Under the pieces are notes generated by a model, which saw only the letters and a list, made by a program, of their open reading frames with translations, did no database searches and was not told the DNA's origin. DNA of 64,000 nucleotides, from the NCBI RefSeq assembly GCF_000150275.1, contig NW_002060947.1:3834335-3898334 (forward strand), read 5' to 3'. The position numbers were made by a program, and so were the translations under genes. Shown here piece after piece: positions 40,201-52,313 of the stretch. Source of the stretch: Trichoplax adhaerens (lineage: Eukaryota; Placozoa; Uniplacotomia; Trichoplacea; Trichoplacidae). Position 1 is the first letter of the stretch. Each line of letters starts with the position of its first letter.

Positions 40201-43007
40201 CACCAATTTTTATTAATTATAGGCGTAATTGATTTGATATTCAAATCTACTTTTCTATAATTGCTTTGTGGATATTACGTCGTACCGTTCGAGATTTTAA
40301 GGCGGGTAATAAAATGGTAGATAGGTGTTTTTCGAGACCCTCAAGAATACCTTTAGTCATATCAATTTGACCGTAACTGACGTCCTTGATTATTAATGGA
40401 AAGTAAAATTCAAATATATGCTTTAATTGTGCATACTGGCTGAATTAACGATCTGCTTTCGCATATAGATCCGCTATCGAGGTAAAAATCTTAATCGGAT
40501 TAATATTTCTACCTGTGTAATATTGTTTGCAGTAATTGCAGTAGCATCAGAAGATTTGGTGAAAAAGCAGCATGTTCCACAGGCAATCTAAAATCCATAG
40601 TACAATCAAGAAAATGCTTAAATATGTGTAACTATCGGTACTTTAATTTTAGATATTTTATAACCTCATTTTCGCCAGTTGCAATGATTAATCTTCGATT
40701 AGAATTGCTTGTATTGCCATAATGACCATCAAGTCTAGATCCTGTAACCTTTTAATACACAGAACAGTAAATTAATAAGATAGCAACAAAAATAATGTTA
40801 AGATATGCTAATGCTGATAACTCTTAATTTAATTTGTCTATTATACGCAAATTATTGTTATTAGAAGATACCTCTTGATCTTGATAGAAAAACATCAGCG
40901 TACGGCCATTATTAGTGCCGAAAAATTTTTCAATCAGTTCAAACTATAATTTGAAATTTAATTGTATATTTCGTAATGAGTTTAATTATTAATACAGGTG
41001 AAGATCGTAGCTACTGTTTTTATACTCATAATTACACGAGTTTACATTACAGAATACTGCTACTCGTTATGACTAGAATGTGATTAATGATAAATGACCA
41101 TCATTAACCTTATCATCCGTAATTAAGCTATCTTCAACAAGGTTTTCTTCTAATCCAAGTCCATCCGCTAACTAAAATATACATATCATGTAAACAGTTA
41201 AAAAATCGATAAAATTGATAATAAGTTATAAATGTATTTTACGTTCCATATCATCGAAATGATTGCCTCTCAAACTGTAAGAGCGTGTAGTATAAAATAA
41301 TTTTTACCTTAGAGATGATGAACGAATGTCTGGAATCCATCTATGTTTTTCACACATAAGATACAAAGTACATTGTCTCAGTCTACGTAATTGTCAATGG
41401 CTATACATTTTCAAATTTTAAAAATGCAAATCAATATAATCTTACTTGAAGTCTTCTTTCCTCTCTTGCTTCTTTCTTTTGTTTTTGTAGTTCCTTCATA
41501 GCTTCGCCAGACATAAATGCATTCACCGGGCGCTTCTATTAAATGGAAACATTTAAGATATAATTTGAAAAGGATCTTTTAAGTAGAAGAAATATCCAAG
41601 GGCAAAATCAGCTGTGATTCTAAAGATATTGTTAGGTCTACGTAAAAATTCGACCAGAAATTATTGCAGCTGTAATACATTTTGATTGTAACCCTTTTCC
41701 ACTATGACAATTTCAAATTATCAAGTTAAGCATTGAAAGTTAATAATCAACATACTGAGAACGACTCTGAATTTACTTCCAGCCTATGCTATAGTAATTT
41801 TACTTTTAATTAGTTTAATAGCGTAAACTGTATATATATAAACTGTAAACTGAAGGCATTATACAATATACAGTATGACGCATCTATTCACGCGCTTGCT
41901 ACAATAGTAAGCGCTACATCGAATATACTAACTTTGAACGCTTGCATTTAGCTAATTATTCATACGATTAATAGCTTTCTTATATAAATTTGTTAATAAT
42001 ATCTGACTAAAATAGAATTCATTGTCACTTACACCGACAGTAGCAGCGGGACGCTGGATACGGCGTTTCATGGCTTTTCTGGCTTCGTCATCTATTAATA
42101 TTCAATAGATTAATTTTTTTGCTTGTCCTTTGATTGCTTAAAGGTAAAAAATTGACTATAAATTTACTGCAATATTATTGTAGACACGTATAATATTCCT
42201 CTATCGGAAATGCTAAGCCATTATAGGAGTATTATTCCGAAGAAAGATTGAATCATCAATTTGAAATACGATTAGGATAAGTTGATAAAATCTTAATTGA
42301 AATTGTTGTATTAAGCGCTATTTTAGATTATTTACAGTTATCTCATTCGATATTTTATGTAATACTCTCAAAACATCTGTAGTTATTACCCTTCTAAGAG
42401 CACAGATAGCTACCCTTACTTTTGATATACTTTTGAAAGCATTCAAGAAAATTTGTATAAATCATTTTGAAAGCGATGTAAAATGTGCGATACAGATAAG
42501 ATTTCAAAACGCTAGCACTACCGTTATAATTATAATACAGGCTTTCGAGTAGAAGTGTTTTATTGCTTTCAGTTGAGCTTATATAAAAACTTGCATATTA
42601 AAATTTTAAAGAAATTGGGTACTTAAATGTGATAGATATATTAATTATTGATTTAAAAATTCTGATGGACGATTGTTACGCCTTAGGTAATGTATTGGGA
42701 TTTATAGTACTTGGAGTAAAATTTACTACGTAGGGTTCACAGTAATAAATCAGATAAATATCCGTAATACATATATATTTAATTCACTGAAAGCAGTTAG
42801 TTCGTTTATTGCATTACTTTATTGTAACAGAATGATTCCAATCAGCCACTTCTCCATAAAAATTATGTGAGGAGTTTAGCATAAATATAGATATGACTTA
42901 GGAAAATGATAAGATAACAAAATAAATAGCATACCTTTAGAGTGGAAATCATTGTATCCATCCATAGCGTCGCTTATGCTTAATTTAGCGCCACGTTCTG
43001 ATGACAT
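22590..43007 (-). CDS. DNAH5: Axonemal outer-arm dynein heavy chain, DNAH5/DNAH8 (gamma) type, 45 exons
   Basis: ATP-driven minus-end motor of the ciliary outer dynein arm. The gene model runs from ATG at 43007 to TAG at 22590: 43 small tail exons (31014-43007) and two giant motor exons (25424-30916, 22590-25259). All 44 junctions are in phase and the total is 13,821 nt, 4606 aa, near the ~4600-aa size of human DNAH5. I assign the DNAH5/DNAH8 group from recalled family sequence, not a search: FYFxEDSDQ and [13 protein letters not shown] around AAA1, [17 protein letters not shown] before the motor, QASDSHTIQ and [18 protein letters not shown] in the linker, and the C-terminus [11 protein letters not shown]. 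Invertebrates often have one gene for both vertebrate paralogues, so the 5-versus-8 label is nominal. The nearest gene, TTK, is on the same strand but unrelated in function. The intron distribution is strikingly uneven (see findings). Confidence 0.95.
25424..30916 (-). CDS. DNAH5: DNAH motor exon 44: AAA1-AAA4, stalk, microtubule-binding domain, start of AAA5
   Basis: One uninterrupted 5493-nt exon (1831 codons) between a ttgtag acceptor and a GTACAG donor. It encodes residues 1887-3717. P-loops in order: AAA1 GPAGTGKT (~1963-1970, the main ATPase site), AAA2 GPSGAGKT (~2245-2252), AAA3 GEQGTAKT (~2572-2579), AAA4 GVGGSGKQ (~2936-2943). Coiled-coil stalk arm 1 runs from about 3173 to 3283 (heptad-rich [15 protein letters not shown]). 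The microtubule-binding tip follows, and stalk arm 2 returns at about 3420-3530 ([19 protein letters not shown]). The exon then runs into AAA5 and ends at [10 protein letters not shown]. Several long antisense frames, for example 26694-27062 (+), are shadows of the coiled-coil composition. Confidence 0.97.
31014..43007 (-). CDS. DNAH5: DNAH tail and linker exons 1-43
   Basis: Residues 1-1886 of the dynein: N-terminal dimerisation tail, light/intermediate-chain binding region and the start of the linker. Exons, 5' to 3' on the minus strand (low-high): 42935-43007, 42033-42091, 41446-41535, 41109-41171, 40872-40943, 40665-40748, 40513-40587, 40286-40384, 40056-40168, 39871-39944, 39590-39717, 39402-39478, 39200-39293, 38967-39065, 38122-38822, 37961-38033, 37422-37511, 37263-37328, 37069-37158, 36915-36992, 36767-36828, 36533-36684, 36395-36447, 35844-35995, 35678-35765, 35464-35587, 35271-35380, 35083-35187, 34704-34958, 34523-34603, 34297-34437, 34083-34216, 33818-33947, 33618-33736, 33224-33523, 32832-33072, 32532-32731, 32249-32402, 31990-32153, 31800-31902, 31412-31678, 31260-31337, 31014-31160. 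The largest, 38122-38822, carries the DHC_N1 core ([20 protein letters not shown]). Introns of 843 and 497 bp (after exons 1 and 2) hold nothing recognised. Least certain: exons 4-11 and the weak donor at 37421. Confidence 0.88.
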
Positions 43008-43080
43008 ACTAATGACTAATTTATTTATTTATTACAATTTCTGTAATTACGAGTCATAGACTAGCAAAATATTCAGTGTT

Positions 43081-43107
43081 ATACACAGTACAGGGTGCAC
43101 TGTGTAT
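43081..43107. promoter_or_regulatory. 27-bp inverted repeat just upstream of the DNAH start
   Basis: ATACACAGT and ACTGTGTAT arms of 9 bp flank a 9-bp centre, about 75 bp upstream of the DNAH ATG. It could lie in the promoter or 5' UTR. Only the symmetry is seen; any binding protein is conjecture. Confidence 0.3.
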
Positions 43108-43730
43108 AGTAATTGAAAATTTTGCAAGCCAACAAGTTTGTACAGTTTATGGTTATGGGGCACTGTCGTAATTATGTTACTCTAAACTGGCCAAATCTTG
43201 CGTGTATTCGAAGTGTACTTTTCACGGGTTACTTGTTATTTAACTAGTCTTAAATTAAAATACGTCGAAAGATAAGTTGAGTTCTTTTCCCAAAGTGTAA
43301 GCGTGTTAAGTGTTGAATATCTTTCAATACTAGATTAAAATATAAGATATTTAAGTAAGATGTTGGTAGAAGAGTTCAGTTCAGCATATGGAAAGTGCTT
43401 CAGGAGGTATGGGAAATGGATACTGTCAATGTATTACTTGTCTATATGTAACATTAATAATTACCTTATAACGAGCAAACACAACATCAAACTGATTTCA
43501 ATACTTTATTATTATTCGCTTAGTATTGTAATATGCATTAAAAGTCATACACCCATACTGAGATTGGATTATTTCATACTGGTGCAAGGGTAGTCCTAAC
43601 AAGCAATACAGAAGACCTCACAGACTCCATACTATGCTCTATCCACCATACAATAATTAGTGGTCATCCAAGGTATACACAATTATTGTAATCAAACGCC
43701 ATTCCTTAGTTTTGGCTTTGTGAGTTTTTA

Positions 43731-43744
43731 GTTTCTATGGTAAC
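43731..43744. promoter_or_regulatory. Candidate X-box (RFX site) upstream of DNAH
   Basis: GTTTCTATGGTAAC matches the classical X-box form GTTGCCATGGTAAC at 12 of 14 positions, with an intact GGTAAC half-site. RFX factors drive axonemal genes in animals through such sites. The motif lies about 724 bp upstream of the DNAH ATG, farther than most known X-boxes, and a chance hit cannot be excluded. Confidence 0.35.
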
Positions 43745-46078
43745 CAAAGCCTTAAAAAAAATAATATACATTACCCTCAGCTCAAACGATGCAGTAATAA
43801 CTAGTTTTTCATGTCTTGATTCCATTATTATCTATTATGATCTTTGTTTCTTACTTTTGATATTTGACTCAATATATGCATGTATTTAGCAGTCCATACT
43901 TTAGATAACAATGGCTACTATTCTCCCTCTTTTCATGTAAAATGAATAAATGAACAGTAACTTGCAATAGGACGTATACTCAGGAATCAATACGATATAA
44001 GACAAATAATGTAAAGGAATAAATAATTACCAATACAAATTATTGTGATTGAATTTTAGGTTTAATTTATGTTATGTTCATGTAATAGAATTCACTACAG
44101 TTAATAATTTACTACATTTTGTTAACAAACTTTGGGCTTCAGTTTGTTTAATAGATGAAGTTTTATTTATATTATATTATCTGTGGTAGCACGGATTAGC
44201 CTAATGATTCAGTACGGATGTTGCAGAGCCCAAGACTTTATTGATAACCCTAAAATTAACGTGTAACAATTAAATTAGCATACCTGCTAGAAAAATCCAA
44301 TTATACCGTGAATATATCCAGATAATTTTGATGTATACTTTTATTTTTGTGTTTAAACAACATATTTAAAGGAGGAAGCCCCGAAGACCTTGGCCATTAT
44401 TTCTGGCGATCTTTATACTAATTTACATATAACAATTTTTTGACGTACTCAATAGTATGCAGTTGAATAGTCGCTAACGTTGTATGGTACGGAGCTACTA
44501 GGTCTTACACGATGATAATAGCAGTATTAAAATCTTTATTTCAATAGTGCAATACCAATAAGAATGATTTCAGATTCAAATTGCAGCTACTGTGCACATA
44601 TATTAATTACGTTCTATGCCTACAGTAATTAATCATAAAACTTTTACTAATCGAGTATTATATCATGGATGAACATGCAAGTACAGTAGAGTACAATAAA
44701 TCAATTTAATAGTACCTATACCATAGGCAGCAAAATCTTCCTAATTCACGGCTACTGTTACAAATAGTGTAAAATTTATTTAATAGCCTAATGCTGTTAC
44801 GGTCTTATTCTTAGCAGCATTCAGATACGTTTAGGCAAGAAATTTTAGTCATGCTGTTTTGAAATAGAAACAGACAACTGAATAGTGACCATTGGTTGAT
44901 ATACGCGTATTGCAGTAATCGCCTAAATAGAAAAATTGCTAAATAATGGTTTGGCAGCTATTGCAAACGACGTTATCTAATGACCTACTTTTCTTAACGT
45001 TTATTGAAAAACCTTAATATAGTGAAAACCTAGTAAAGTTGAACGGAATGACAACAATCATATGTAGTACATCTCTAAGACGAATATTTTATTGTGTATA
45101 TATATGCTAGAAAGTGTAATACAAACGTTGATAAATAGGTATGCGATATGCATACACGCAGTGATAGACACGAAAGACTTGCTCATTAGTGACAAAGCAG
45201 AGTTGTGTTATAATTATGGCTAAAAATTGACACCTTAATGTATATAATATTGTACAATCTTAACATGGTTTAGAATAAATCAGTAACGGTACTATAGTAA
45301 CAGCTAGTATTTGAGAATTTTACGAAAGCAATTTTTACTACAGTATATGTGAAATGATGAACAGCTCTAACAAAGTAAGCTAAGTATCATAACGATACAT
45401 ATTTTGGATTTAATACAACTATGTACATATCATCTTTCCCAAGAGATCAAGTTTATATATTAGTTATTCACGAATTATATATATTATCATAAAAGCGGTC
45501 GACAAATTAGTAGAATAGTATTGCATTATATTATGAGCTATGTCAACGATATGTGAGAAATCATAATTAATTTATAATTCAATGCAATTACTATCTAATC
45601 CGTCACTGATCTCAGAAAGATAGCATACATCGTCACAGATTCATATTTAAGCTAGTCCTCGGAGATTTATCCTATACGTAGTTCTGACTATCGCTTTGAC
45701 CACGATAATCCAACATTCTTCATTAATGGATCAAATAAGATTCTGGTTAATAATTAAGTATGCAAATAAGGGAGTTTAAAAGTAATAAAGCACCGAAGTT
45801 ATTTATGACAGATCGTAGTTAAAGCAAACACAACAATAGCAACTTCTTATATAAAAACGGTAAAAATTTTTACATTATCCAAAAAAGTTTTTATAGTAGA
45901 TTCAACAAAATCTTGTTAATGGAATTTCAACCAGTATTAGTAAAAATGTCGCATCGTAGGAAATCTTGCTATCATTTTAATTCGATTTGGTATTAAAGAA
46001 CTATAAGACAACAAAGATTATCAAAAACAGTTACTCTTTAGTATTTGTTTTCTTATTACTGACTATGTAATTGTAAAA

Positions 46079-49000
46079 TTAAGCGCGCTGATCACCTTTA
46101 TATAAATCTAGATTTAGTAATTCTTCAATCGAAGCTCTTTCGTTAGGATCACGTTGCAGGCATTTCTAAAACATGCACATGCAGTTCGATCAGGGTATAT
46201 TGCATTATTAACCATGACACTTACAAGTACGTGATAGAACTGATTGTAAGAGTACAAAGGGAAAGATATGTTTTGCTTACTTTTATAACATCAACCCATA
46301 CTGTATTAGCCACATCAGGAAAGTCTATATTGTAATGTGGATCGATAATTTTACATAGTTTTTCCACATTGTCCATTATAGACTGAAACGGAGTTCTACC
46401 ATACACCATATAGTATAAAATACAACCAAGTGACCAGACGTCTGCTTTTCTACCAATCTGTGCAATATAGAAACAGTAGCGTTAGTCTAAGGATAATAAA
46501 ATTTCGAAGTTTGCTTGCGAAGTAAACCATACCTTAGCTGAGGGTTTGCCTTTGTACCGAAAACCTTTTTGCCGAGTATCAACAATAGCTTCAGGTGCCA
46601 TGTAGTTAAATGACCCAACAGTCATTTCTCTTTTTATGCTCGTTTCATCTTCCTATATAAAAATGATATGATTTTATAATTCATCTCAGCTAACTGCAAA
46701 AATATATAACTTAAAGATATTTTAATCAATGAAAATTTAAAATTATTACCTGAATAGCATCTGCTATATTGAAATCAATGAGCTTCAGTTTGCCTTCGAC
46801 AATAATAAAGTTTGCTGGTTTCAGATCGCAATGTATGATGCCTTTTTTATGAATGAGATCAACAGCAAGAAGCATTTGCTTCCAAAAACTGATCCGATGC
46901 CAGTCAGCCATTTTTCTAGGATCTTCTTTTTTTAAGAATACGGCTAGATCGGTTGATCCATGTTCCATGACAACGATAAGTTCATCGCGTAGGTCTTGTA
47001 CTTCCCTATTGAATAGATACGACTAGTACTTAATAAATGATGATCTATAAGGAAATCCATAGATTACAAAGTATAACGTGGCTTATTTTAAAGTAGTATT
47101 CATACCAATCGTAAAGTTGTACTATTGTCTCACATCCTCTTAGATTTTCTAGCAGCGTAATTTCTTTAAAATACGAAGTCCTAATCAGTTCATCAGCTCC
47201 AGTAAGATCTACTACTTTGATGGCACAAATTTTTCCGGAAGGAGTAATGGCTGAATATACCTAGTTATACATTTATATATTTTTGTTGGTTTATTAATAC
47301 AATTACAGAAGGTGTGATCCTATACAATTCTAAAAGACAACTTATACTAACCTTGCTCGTTCCTCCTCTACCAATAGCTTTTATTACCATATAATCCTTA
47401 TCATTCACTGTAATCGTGGTTAGATGGCGATTCAAATGAGAACTCGACTTCTTCCTATGATCTGTATTGTGACCAGCTTCTTTTGAAATCTGTGCAGCAG
47501 TTGAAGCCTTAGGATGATCGGTAAAATTATTGTGTTGATCCATCCTAGCGCTACCACCAGAATTACTTTGTTTGGTTATTTTTGGATCCAAGGCGGGAGG
47601 ATTACCACATTTATCATTTAATAGCCGACGAGCATTAACATTGGGGGCAGATACAGATTTTGTAAGTGAACGAACGTTAATATCATTATTTAGGTCAGGA
47701 GCTTGCTCTTCATAAGCGTGTTCCTTAATATCTTCTAGGTCATTATTATTATTTATTTTCAACAATTTTTTCATTTGATGGACAGCATGATTATTATTAT
47801 TATTGTTTTGAGAAGTGATCTTATCATTCGATAATATTTGACTAGAAGAATGTAGTGGCATATTTTCGAGTGTATCTGCATTATTCATGTCATCGATGTT
47901 GCAACTATTATCTACAGAAGGTCTTTTAAAACCAAGAACAGCGGAAAGCTTCGGTAAGTCCCTAACTGTACCGCGTGTTTCGGAAGGGGTATTTGCAAAT
48001 AACTTAGTACTGCTCAGATTTGCTTCACCAAGTGTTGCAGTATCTTGGCCTCTACGATTACTCGCAACTGGAGTACCAAAAAGTGCAGTTGAAGTTAATC
48101 GAACCTTCGAAGGATTATTTAATTTGACTGCACTATTGTTGATAGGAACGTTTACTTGATTGCTTGAGAATAGACGTTGAGAATTTGATAAAAAAACGGA
48201 ACCAGTCTTACTATTACCAGAACTATCCGAGGGATTTCCATCACTCCCGTCCATTTCAATATTTGTGGCTGCAGCTTGCTTAGACAAATCACCACTAGAA
48301 GCTGTAGGAATCGTTCTGAAAGTGATCAAAGTAGGAAAATATGATAATCGATCGCGTTTGGTATATTGTAAGCATTAAATTATACAGGCGGCTAACCGCT
48401 GTCTTTAATTAAATATGTTGTAACTTTTGATTTATATTATTTCATCCTTACTTCTGTAATTTGTCGTTTTTTTCCACAGTTTCTGAATCCTTCAAAAGAA
48501 CCTTTTTTCCATCGATAAAGTTTGAGTAAGCTGCTAATAGTAACGTTTTATCTAGTACCCTGTCTTTGGCTCTTTGAAGAATTTTTTTACATTTTTCTTT
48601 ATTTCCTGGATTGATACAGAATATTAATCAAGATTTGTTCAAACTATCGTAAACTAGCAAAAATGGGTTTAGGAAATGTACTTTGTACCACTTTCCAGCT
48701 TAATACAGCGAATTAGTACACGATTTAGAAATTACGTGTATCAGTTACTCTGACGATAAGTAAGCGTTATTATGAGATAAGAAAACGAATACTTCACAAT
48801 GTACAGTAGTTATCTCACTCTAACCTTGATGTAACTGAAATTGAGCGAAAGCAATATGAACTGCAGCGAACGTCGTTAAGTGATCTCTGGCAAATTTGTA
48901 TGTATTTTCAGCTTCTTTTGGGAAACGAAGTCTGCAGAGATAAAGAGAAAGACAATATCCAATTTATTTAATATCATCTGAAAATCCATATAGTGAAGTA

Positions 49001-50081
49001 ATGCATAAAAGTAAGAATTATTAATATCTTCTAATCTAAGTTATCGATAAATTATGGTTGTACACGTATATACTATAATGCATGCATACATCTATCGTAT
49101 AACTTTACTTAGAATGTAGACTAAGTTGCATACCAATATGAAACAGATGCTTGGCAAAAGATATAGGGCAAGATTTTAACACGCAACAGTCTCAAAGACT
49201 TAATAATTTCATTTGTACACTGTAAAACGGATTCATTCCAATTACGGTCACTCGAATAACCTAGGGACGGGTAGTATTACTGACTACTATACTCGCACTT
49301 AACACAGCATGCAATCTGTAGTAATAGTGCCTATTACAATATTTTCTTGTAAAAAATAAGCACTAAATTATACTTGATTGTAAAATAATAGCTAACGATG
49401 TGCTGCATCGTACGGTACAATATCGTCTCAAGACCATCTTTCTAAAAACTGGCGTAGCTTGTTGTTGAGGTGTACTGCCTAGTTCAATGTCGCCTCAACA
49501 TCCTCTTTCTAAAAGCTCAGTCTGCCACTGGTAGCCTACGGTTGAAATTGTCGTACTGCTGGTTGTGGCAACGATTTGATTTTTGCGAATAGTACTGTAT
49601 GGCATAGCAGCTATTGAAGCTATTACTTATCATCATAAAATATAAATATGGTACAGTACTGTATATTCAATCAATAGCAGTGGATCTTTCAAAGAAGATC
49701 AATGCGCTGTCACAAATATCGCAAAATGACTGCCAATAATAAAGTATAAAAGTAGTCAGCAAGATACACGACTGGTCACTGTTTATCGCGTACCTCTATA
49801 AAACGAATGCAAATAGTATTGGTCCGTATTACTTACTCTTCATATTTGGCCTTACGAATCAACAACTTGGCAAAATTTTCATCATTTCTGTATTGGAAGG
49901 GATCTAAATTTTCGCAAGCAAGTTCATATAACTGATAGGTCTTTTCATCATGATTTTCCTTGCCATCAGCACATACTTCACGTTCAATAACCTCCAACCA
50001 GCTTCGAGGATCGCCACCGGATCCTTTCACTTGATGGATAATGTGTGTTTGCGTATTTAATTGACCAATTGTACTCGTCAT
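46079..50081 (-). CDS. TTK: Dual-specificity spindle-checkpoint kinase TTK/Mps1, nine exons
   Basis: Kinetochore kinase that starts spindle-checkpoint signalling by phosphorylating KNL1 MELT repeats. Minus-strand exons, 5' to 3': 50081-49837, 48931-48825, 48605-48452, 48315-47352, 47260-47106, 47005-46750, 46652-46533, 46457-46281, 46165-46079. All phases agree; 754 aa versus about 857 in human. The N-terminal ~170 residues form the TPR-like module (NFAKLLIRKAKYE, FAAVHIAFAQFQL). A long Ser/Asn-rich low-complexity linker fills exon 4. Kinase domain: Gly loop GRGGTS (~484-489), AIK lysine K505, HCDLKPAN (catalytic D602), metal-binding motif D619-F620-N621 (DFN, not DFG), VGSFNYMAPEA activation segment, DVWSLGCILYYM. 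Family-specific residues such as the ILYYMxYGxTPFQ block match TTK. Introns of 905 bp (after exon 1) and 219 bp hold nothing recognised. Confidence 0.94.
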
Positions 50082-51076
50082 TATTAATGATGCAGAAGAT
50101 AGCCCAGCAGCTCAACACCGCCGATCAATCGTTCATTGATTTTAATTTGTAGTGATTCTACGGTATGTCGTCGAATGGCTGTCTGCAAACAGTCATAAAA
50201 CACTTTACCAATTGGAACTGTTAATTTAAAAGTACTAGCGAAAATGAATGTAATCTACAATGATAATCCAGAAAGCAAACTAGGTAAGCTTTTAGCTAGG
50301 CAATACTGTAGTTGAAAATTTGTTCAATGACGATGATGACTCGTTTAAGGTTGAATGAGAAAATTAATTCTTAAATATCATTGCCATTGGCGGCAGTCAT
50401 GTTCAATGGTGGTTATCCACAGTAATAAATCATCCAGTACAGTCTAGGTACTTTTACAATTTGAAAGGTACTCTCTGATACAATGATACTCTTACGCTAG
50501 TCTATAGGATATCTGATGTACTTTTCTCAGGATTGCCAAGAATTATTGCTGCTTCAAGTTGATTTTTAGTCAAGATATTTTGCAAGAGATGGGCTATTGG
50601 GCTGCTCGTGTATCGTTAATTTTCAAGTCTAACCGTCTAATATACTGCCGAATGGTCCCACAATACGTAACTTAGGCAGGACATCGCTGGTTGGCGACAC
50701 TACGCTGGATACTGGTTGTGTACAGTACGCTATTAGTATGCAATACTAGGCAAGTAGTATGGCTCCACTGGCTTAGACTTTGAGTAGAAATTTGAGATTG
50801 CGCTTTCAAGTCAGTAAAGTTGAGAGTGATTTTTCTCAGTTACTTTACTTTCAAATTAGTGAAATGCCATGTCCAGGACATTGTTGTTTGCATACTAAAG
50901 TTAATGAAAACTGCCTAGGAAATGCTAATTAAACGCGTTGATGCTACAGAGTTTTAAAAGAAATGACAGCCGAATGGTCATTTTCATTGGGTGCCTACTT
51001 TCGCTGTCAATCCATTTTCATACTCGCTACTGTTGGTGTATCAAGTGAACGCGTTGCTCAATTTTCATTGACTGTA

Positions 51077-51102
51077 CGCTACACTGTCTGTACAGTGTAG
51101 CG
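51077..51102. repeat. Perfect 11-bp stem, 4-nt loop hairpin
   Basis: CGCTACACTGT, loop CTGT, then ACAGTGTAGCG. The arms are exactly complementary. It lies just before the large GTACW island and shares the ACAGTGTA core with it. It could be a cruciform or RNA hairpin; no function is shown. Confidence 0.7.
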
Positions 51103-51194
51103 AATTTTTTGAAAATCCCGCTTGAACTTTTCAACTTGCAACAGTCGTTACTGGGCATGTGCAGTACCACCAAAGATTGATTCTGACCCATTTA

Positions 51195-51720
51195 CAATAC
51201 AGTACATTATGAGTACAGTACGGTACTGTAGGCGATCGCTGATTTACAGTACCATACCGTACTGGGAGATCGCTCGATTTACGCTACTGTACTGTACACT
51301 GTACAGTACAGTACAGTACAGTATTGCAAGGTCGTGTGGCAAAAGCTTTGACTGCAAATTACAGTACAGCTTCTTTGTACAGTACTATCATTTGGATACG
51401 CCATGACAGTACATAGTACTGTACAGTACAGTACTGTACAGTACAAACCAAACTCGCTACAGTACTGTACTGTACAGTACAGTACGTACAGTACATACTT
51501 TCAGGGGGTGACAATTGGGTTTGTAAATGTACTGTACAGTACAGTACAGTACTGTATAGTAGTGTACACTGTACTGTAGTGTACAGTACTGTACTTTGAG
51601 AACCTGTACTGTAATTTGAAGTTAGCATACTGTACCGTATTCAAAGTTTTTACACACGATCGTACAGTACTGTACTGTAGGGTGCTAAAAATAAATACTG
51701 TACAGTACAGTACAGTATAA
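51195..51720. repeat. Large GTACW pentanucleotide palindromic island
   Basis: About 520 bp dominated by GTACA and GTACT units in mixed order, with many perfect copies of the 14-bp palindrome GTACAGTACTGTAC, interrupted by short unique segments. Each unit is the palindrome GTAC plus one A or T, so the reverse complement is the same kind of repeat. All six frames of the pure repeat lack stop codons. Confidence 0.92.
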
Positions 51721-51801
51721 TAAAATAAGAACACATCAAGTTCAAGTTGTGTCTGAGACTGCTACAGTTGAAAATTAATTTCATACATTCTCTCTTCCCA
51801 T

Positions 51802-51895
51802 CAGGGACTCATTATTTCCTACTAGGGAATACCATTTCTCTCTCTCGTTTTTAAGCACAGAAAAAGGAACAAAAATTTGTTGCTGAGTAGTCCCT
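51802..51895. mobile_element. Degenerate short element with GGGACTACT end
   Basis: The right end, reverse-complemented, reads AGGGACTACTCAGCAACAAA, close to the termini of the elements at 1729-1830 and 2687-3237. The left end keeps only AGGGACT before diverging. It looks like a decayed member of the same family; boundaries are approximate. Confidence 0.35.
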
Positions 51896-52035
51896 AGTTC
51901 TATTCAATGTCGATTTCTTAGTAGAGTAATGTGATATCACAATTTTTTCAAGTTCATGTATTATTGATGACTTCCAGTACTTTACGCACCAGAGATGCAG
52001 TTCATCAAAGCGTTTTTATTGACAGAAAGCTACAA

Positions 52036-52313
52036 GAGTACTGTACTGTACAGTAGTCTGCACATCAACTGTACTGTACTGTCTGTCGTTTTCACTTTCA
52101 AAATTTCGCGACAGTACTGTGTTGTACCGCTTGTACGAAAGAGTCAAAAGACAAGTATAACTATAAATAATAATAATAATAAACAATTTTGTTGTGATGA
52201 TTGTCGTAATGCACTATACAAGTGTACATTGTACGGTACAGTACAGTACACTCAGCGCAGTACAGTACAGTGTACTGTAGCAACAACAGTGATACTGTAC
52301 CGTACAGTACTGT
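52036..52313. repeat. GTACW pentanucleotide islands (second cluster)
   Basis: Three runs of GTACA/GTACT units (about 52036-52083, 52109-52128 and 52222-52313) with unique DNA between them. Same motif as 51195-51720. Confidence 0.85.

Larger units (their letters stand above)
43008..46078. other. Intergenic upstream of DNAH, downstream of TTK
   Basis: Should contain the DNAH promoter and the TTK 3' UTR. Two short sites are listed separately: an inverted repeat at 43081-43107 and an X-box-like motif at 43731-43744. The 77-codon plus frame 43360-43593 has no recognisable similarity. No other gene is seen. Confidence 0.5.

Noticed and set aside
22590-43007. Splitting the dynein region into a tail gene and a motor gene
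   Set aside because: Exon 43 ends IFDDL at a good donor and exon 44 begins in phase with the expected linker sequence; the total length equals that of one heavy chain.
43360-43593. 77-codon plus-strand frame near the DNAH promoter
   Set aside because: No similarity, no splice partners and AT-driven composition.
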